A stretch of DNA of 64,000 nt, from assembly GCF_023278565.1 (NCBI RefSeq), contig NC_064678.1, positions 496,001 through 560,000 on the forward strand, written 5' to 3'. Position 1 is the first letter of the stretch. Each line of letters begins with the position of its first letter. The notes below the pieces were generated by a model that had not been told where the DNA came from, ran no database searches, and was given only the letters and a program-made list of their open reading frames with translations. The position numbers and the translations under genes are program-made. The stretch comes from Colletotrichum lupini. Its lineage: Eukaryota > Ascomycota > Sordariomycetes > Glomerellales > Glomerellaceae. Below, piece by piece: positions 62,726-64,000 of this stretch.

Positions 62726-64000
62726 ATGGATAAAGATCTACGCCAACCCGAGCCCACGTCCAACGACAAGGGCTCCTCCGAGCTCGCTTTTGCCCGCGCC
62801 GATGCCGAGACAGGAGGCTCCTCCGGCTTCAGCGCCTGGTTCGGCGGCCGCAACACAAAGGTCGGCCCGCGGATTGCGCCTCGCAAGGAGGGTGTCGGAG
62901 AGGGCTCCGACAGCGAAGACAGCGCCGATGCTATCTTGACCAAGCAGCTTGCCGAGGAGAATAGTCATGCGATCAAATACAGGACGTGCAGCTGGCAGAA
63001 GACGGCCGGCCTGCTGTTTTCCGAGTACATTTGTCTGGTAAGTTTCCGTCTTGGGGGAGATCTGGCGCATGGCACATCGTGCTGACCGACAAAGGCCATC
63101 ATGAGTTTCCCGTGGTCATACAGTATTCTTGGCCTGGTGCCCGGCTTGATCCTCACTGCCGTCATCGCGCTCGTTGTGCTCTACACGTAAGTTCCGACTC
63201 CCTCGCCCAACTCGCCTCGACATGATACTGACTGCCCGTGTAGATCTTTGGTTCTTTGGCAATTCTGCATGAGACACCCCGAGGTTCGCGACGTCTGCGA
63301 TATCGGCCAGATGCTCTTCTGGGGAAAGACATGGGCCTGGTACGCTACGGCTGTCATGTTCATTCTGAACAACACTGTATGCCTCTTACTCCCGTCGACA
63401 ACATGGGTGCATTGCTAACACTACGTACGTAGTTCATCCAAGCTCTACACGTCCTCGTTGGCGCCAAGTACCTCAACACAATGACCGAATCCGACCCCGT
63501 CGTCTGCAGAACCGTCGTCTTCTCCATCGTCGTCACCATCATCTGCTGGCTCTGCTCGCTGCCTCGCACCTTCGACGCCCTTTCGAAAGCCGGAACCGCC
63601 TCCGCAGCCTTCACCTTCATCTCAGTGCTTCTGGCGACCATCTTTGCTGGCATTCAGGCGCATCCCGCCGGCTACGACCCCCGATCAACGTATGTCGATG
63701 AGACCACAGGCACTACAAAGACTGGCGGCGCCCCGATTGTCACGGCCATCCCCATTGCTGCCACGACTTTTGTTTCTGGAATGAATGCCTTCCTGAACAT
63801 CAGCTATACTTTCATCGGCCAAATCACGTTGCCCAGTTTCATTGCGGAGATGAAGGATCCTAGGTAAGTCTACAATCATACTCTTTTTTAGCATACATGC
63901 TAAGCCAGGTATAGGGATTTCCCCAAGGCTCTCTGGGCCGTGACCATTGGTGAGATCATCGTCTTCAGCATTGTCGGAGCTGTCGTCTACGCCTTCGTCG
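62726..64000 (+). CDS. mtr-like neutral amino acid permease (AAAP family), partial
   Basis: Exons visible are 62726-63037, 63095-63186, 63244-63376, 63433-63863 and 63915 onward, leaving the window. The predicted N-terminal 80 residues are polar and cytosolic. Then come YRTCSWQKTAGLLFSEYICL, AIMSFPWSYSILGLVPG, RHPEVRDVCDIGQMLFWG, FIQALHVLVGAKYLNTM, SLPRTFDALSK, NAFLNISYTFIGQITLPSFI and DFPKALWAVTIGEIIVFS. This matches the mtr (methyltryptophan resistance) type of fungal amino acid/H+ symporter, with multiple membrane segments. About 315 residues or more of a usual 450-500 are present. Introns are 50-58 nt with GTAAGT-like donors. The start GCGCCATGG has strong context. Confidence 0.93.

Overview
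The window is nuclear DNA of a filamentous ascomycete (Pezizomycotina, probably Sordariomycetes). The evidence is short introns (about 45-90 nt, GT-AG with CTAAC-like branch points), families such as CFEM, T5orf172 and mtr-type amino acid permeases, many small secreted proteins, and two AT-rich retroelement blocks with the C-to-T decay typical of repeat-induced point mutation (RIP). Genus is not resolved.

Layout. Bases 3.1-21.5 kb are gene-sparse but rich in secreted proteins: a CFEM GPI protein, a six-exon M43-type metalloprotease relative whose HExxH glutamate is replaced by Asp, a Ser/Thr-rich mucin-like protein, a repeat-containing secreted protein, a 64-residue six-cysteine protein, a yellow/royal-jelly-like protein and a 67-residue secreted peptide. 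One cytosolic Mn/Fe superoxide dismutase lies among them. Bases 21.9-27.3 kb carry three enzyme genes: an M20 (ArgE/DapE-like) amidohydrolase, a flavin monooxygenase and the 5' half of a TauD-type dioxygenase.

The TauD gene is split by a 6,969-bp Ty1/copia element (27301-34269) with 202-bp LTRs and a 5-bp target duplication. The break falls inside the His codon of the HxD iron-binding motif. Beyond it lie the 3' half of the TauD gene, a relic of a LAT-type amino acid permease, an F-box gene with one in-frame TAG, an intact ABM-fold protein, a GPI-anchored protein and a sterol C-4 methyl oxidase (ERG25-like).

A second copy of the same copia family (45790-56773) lies in opposite orientation. 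It has 205-bp LTRs, its own 5-bp target duplication, heavier decay, and a nested 3.6-kb terminal-inverted-repeat element inside its RNase H region. The last 7 kb hold a T5orf172-domain gene and the 5' part of an mtr-like amino acid permease that runs off the window.

Exon structures were read by eye from splice consensus, reading frame and family similarity. No search was run.
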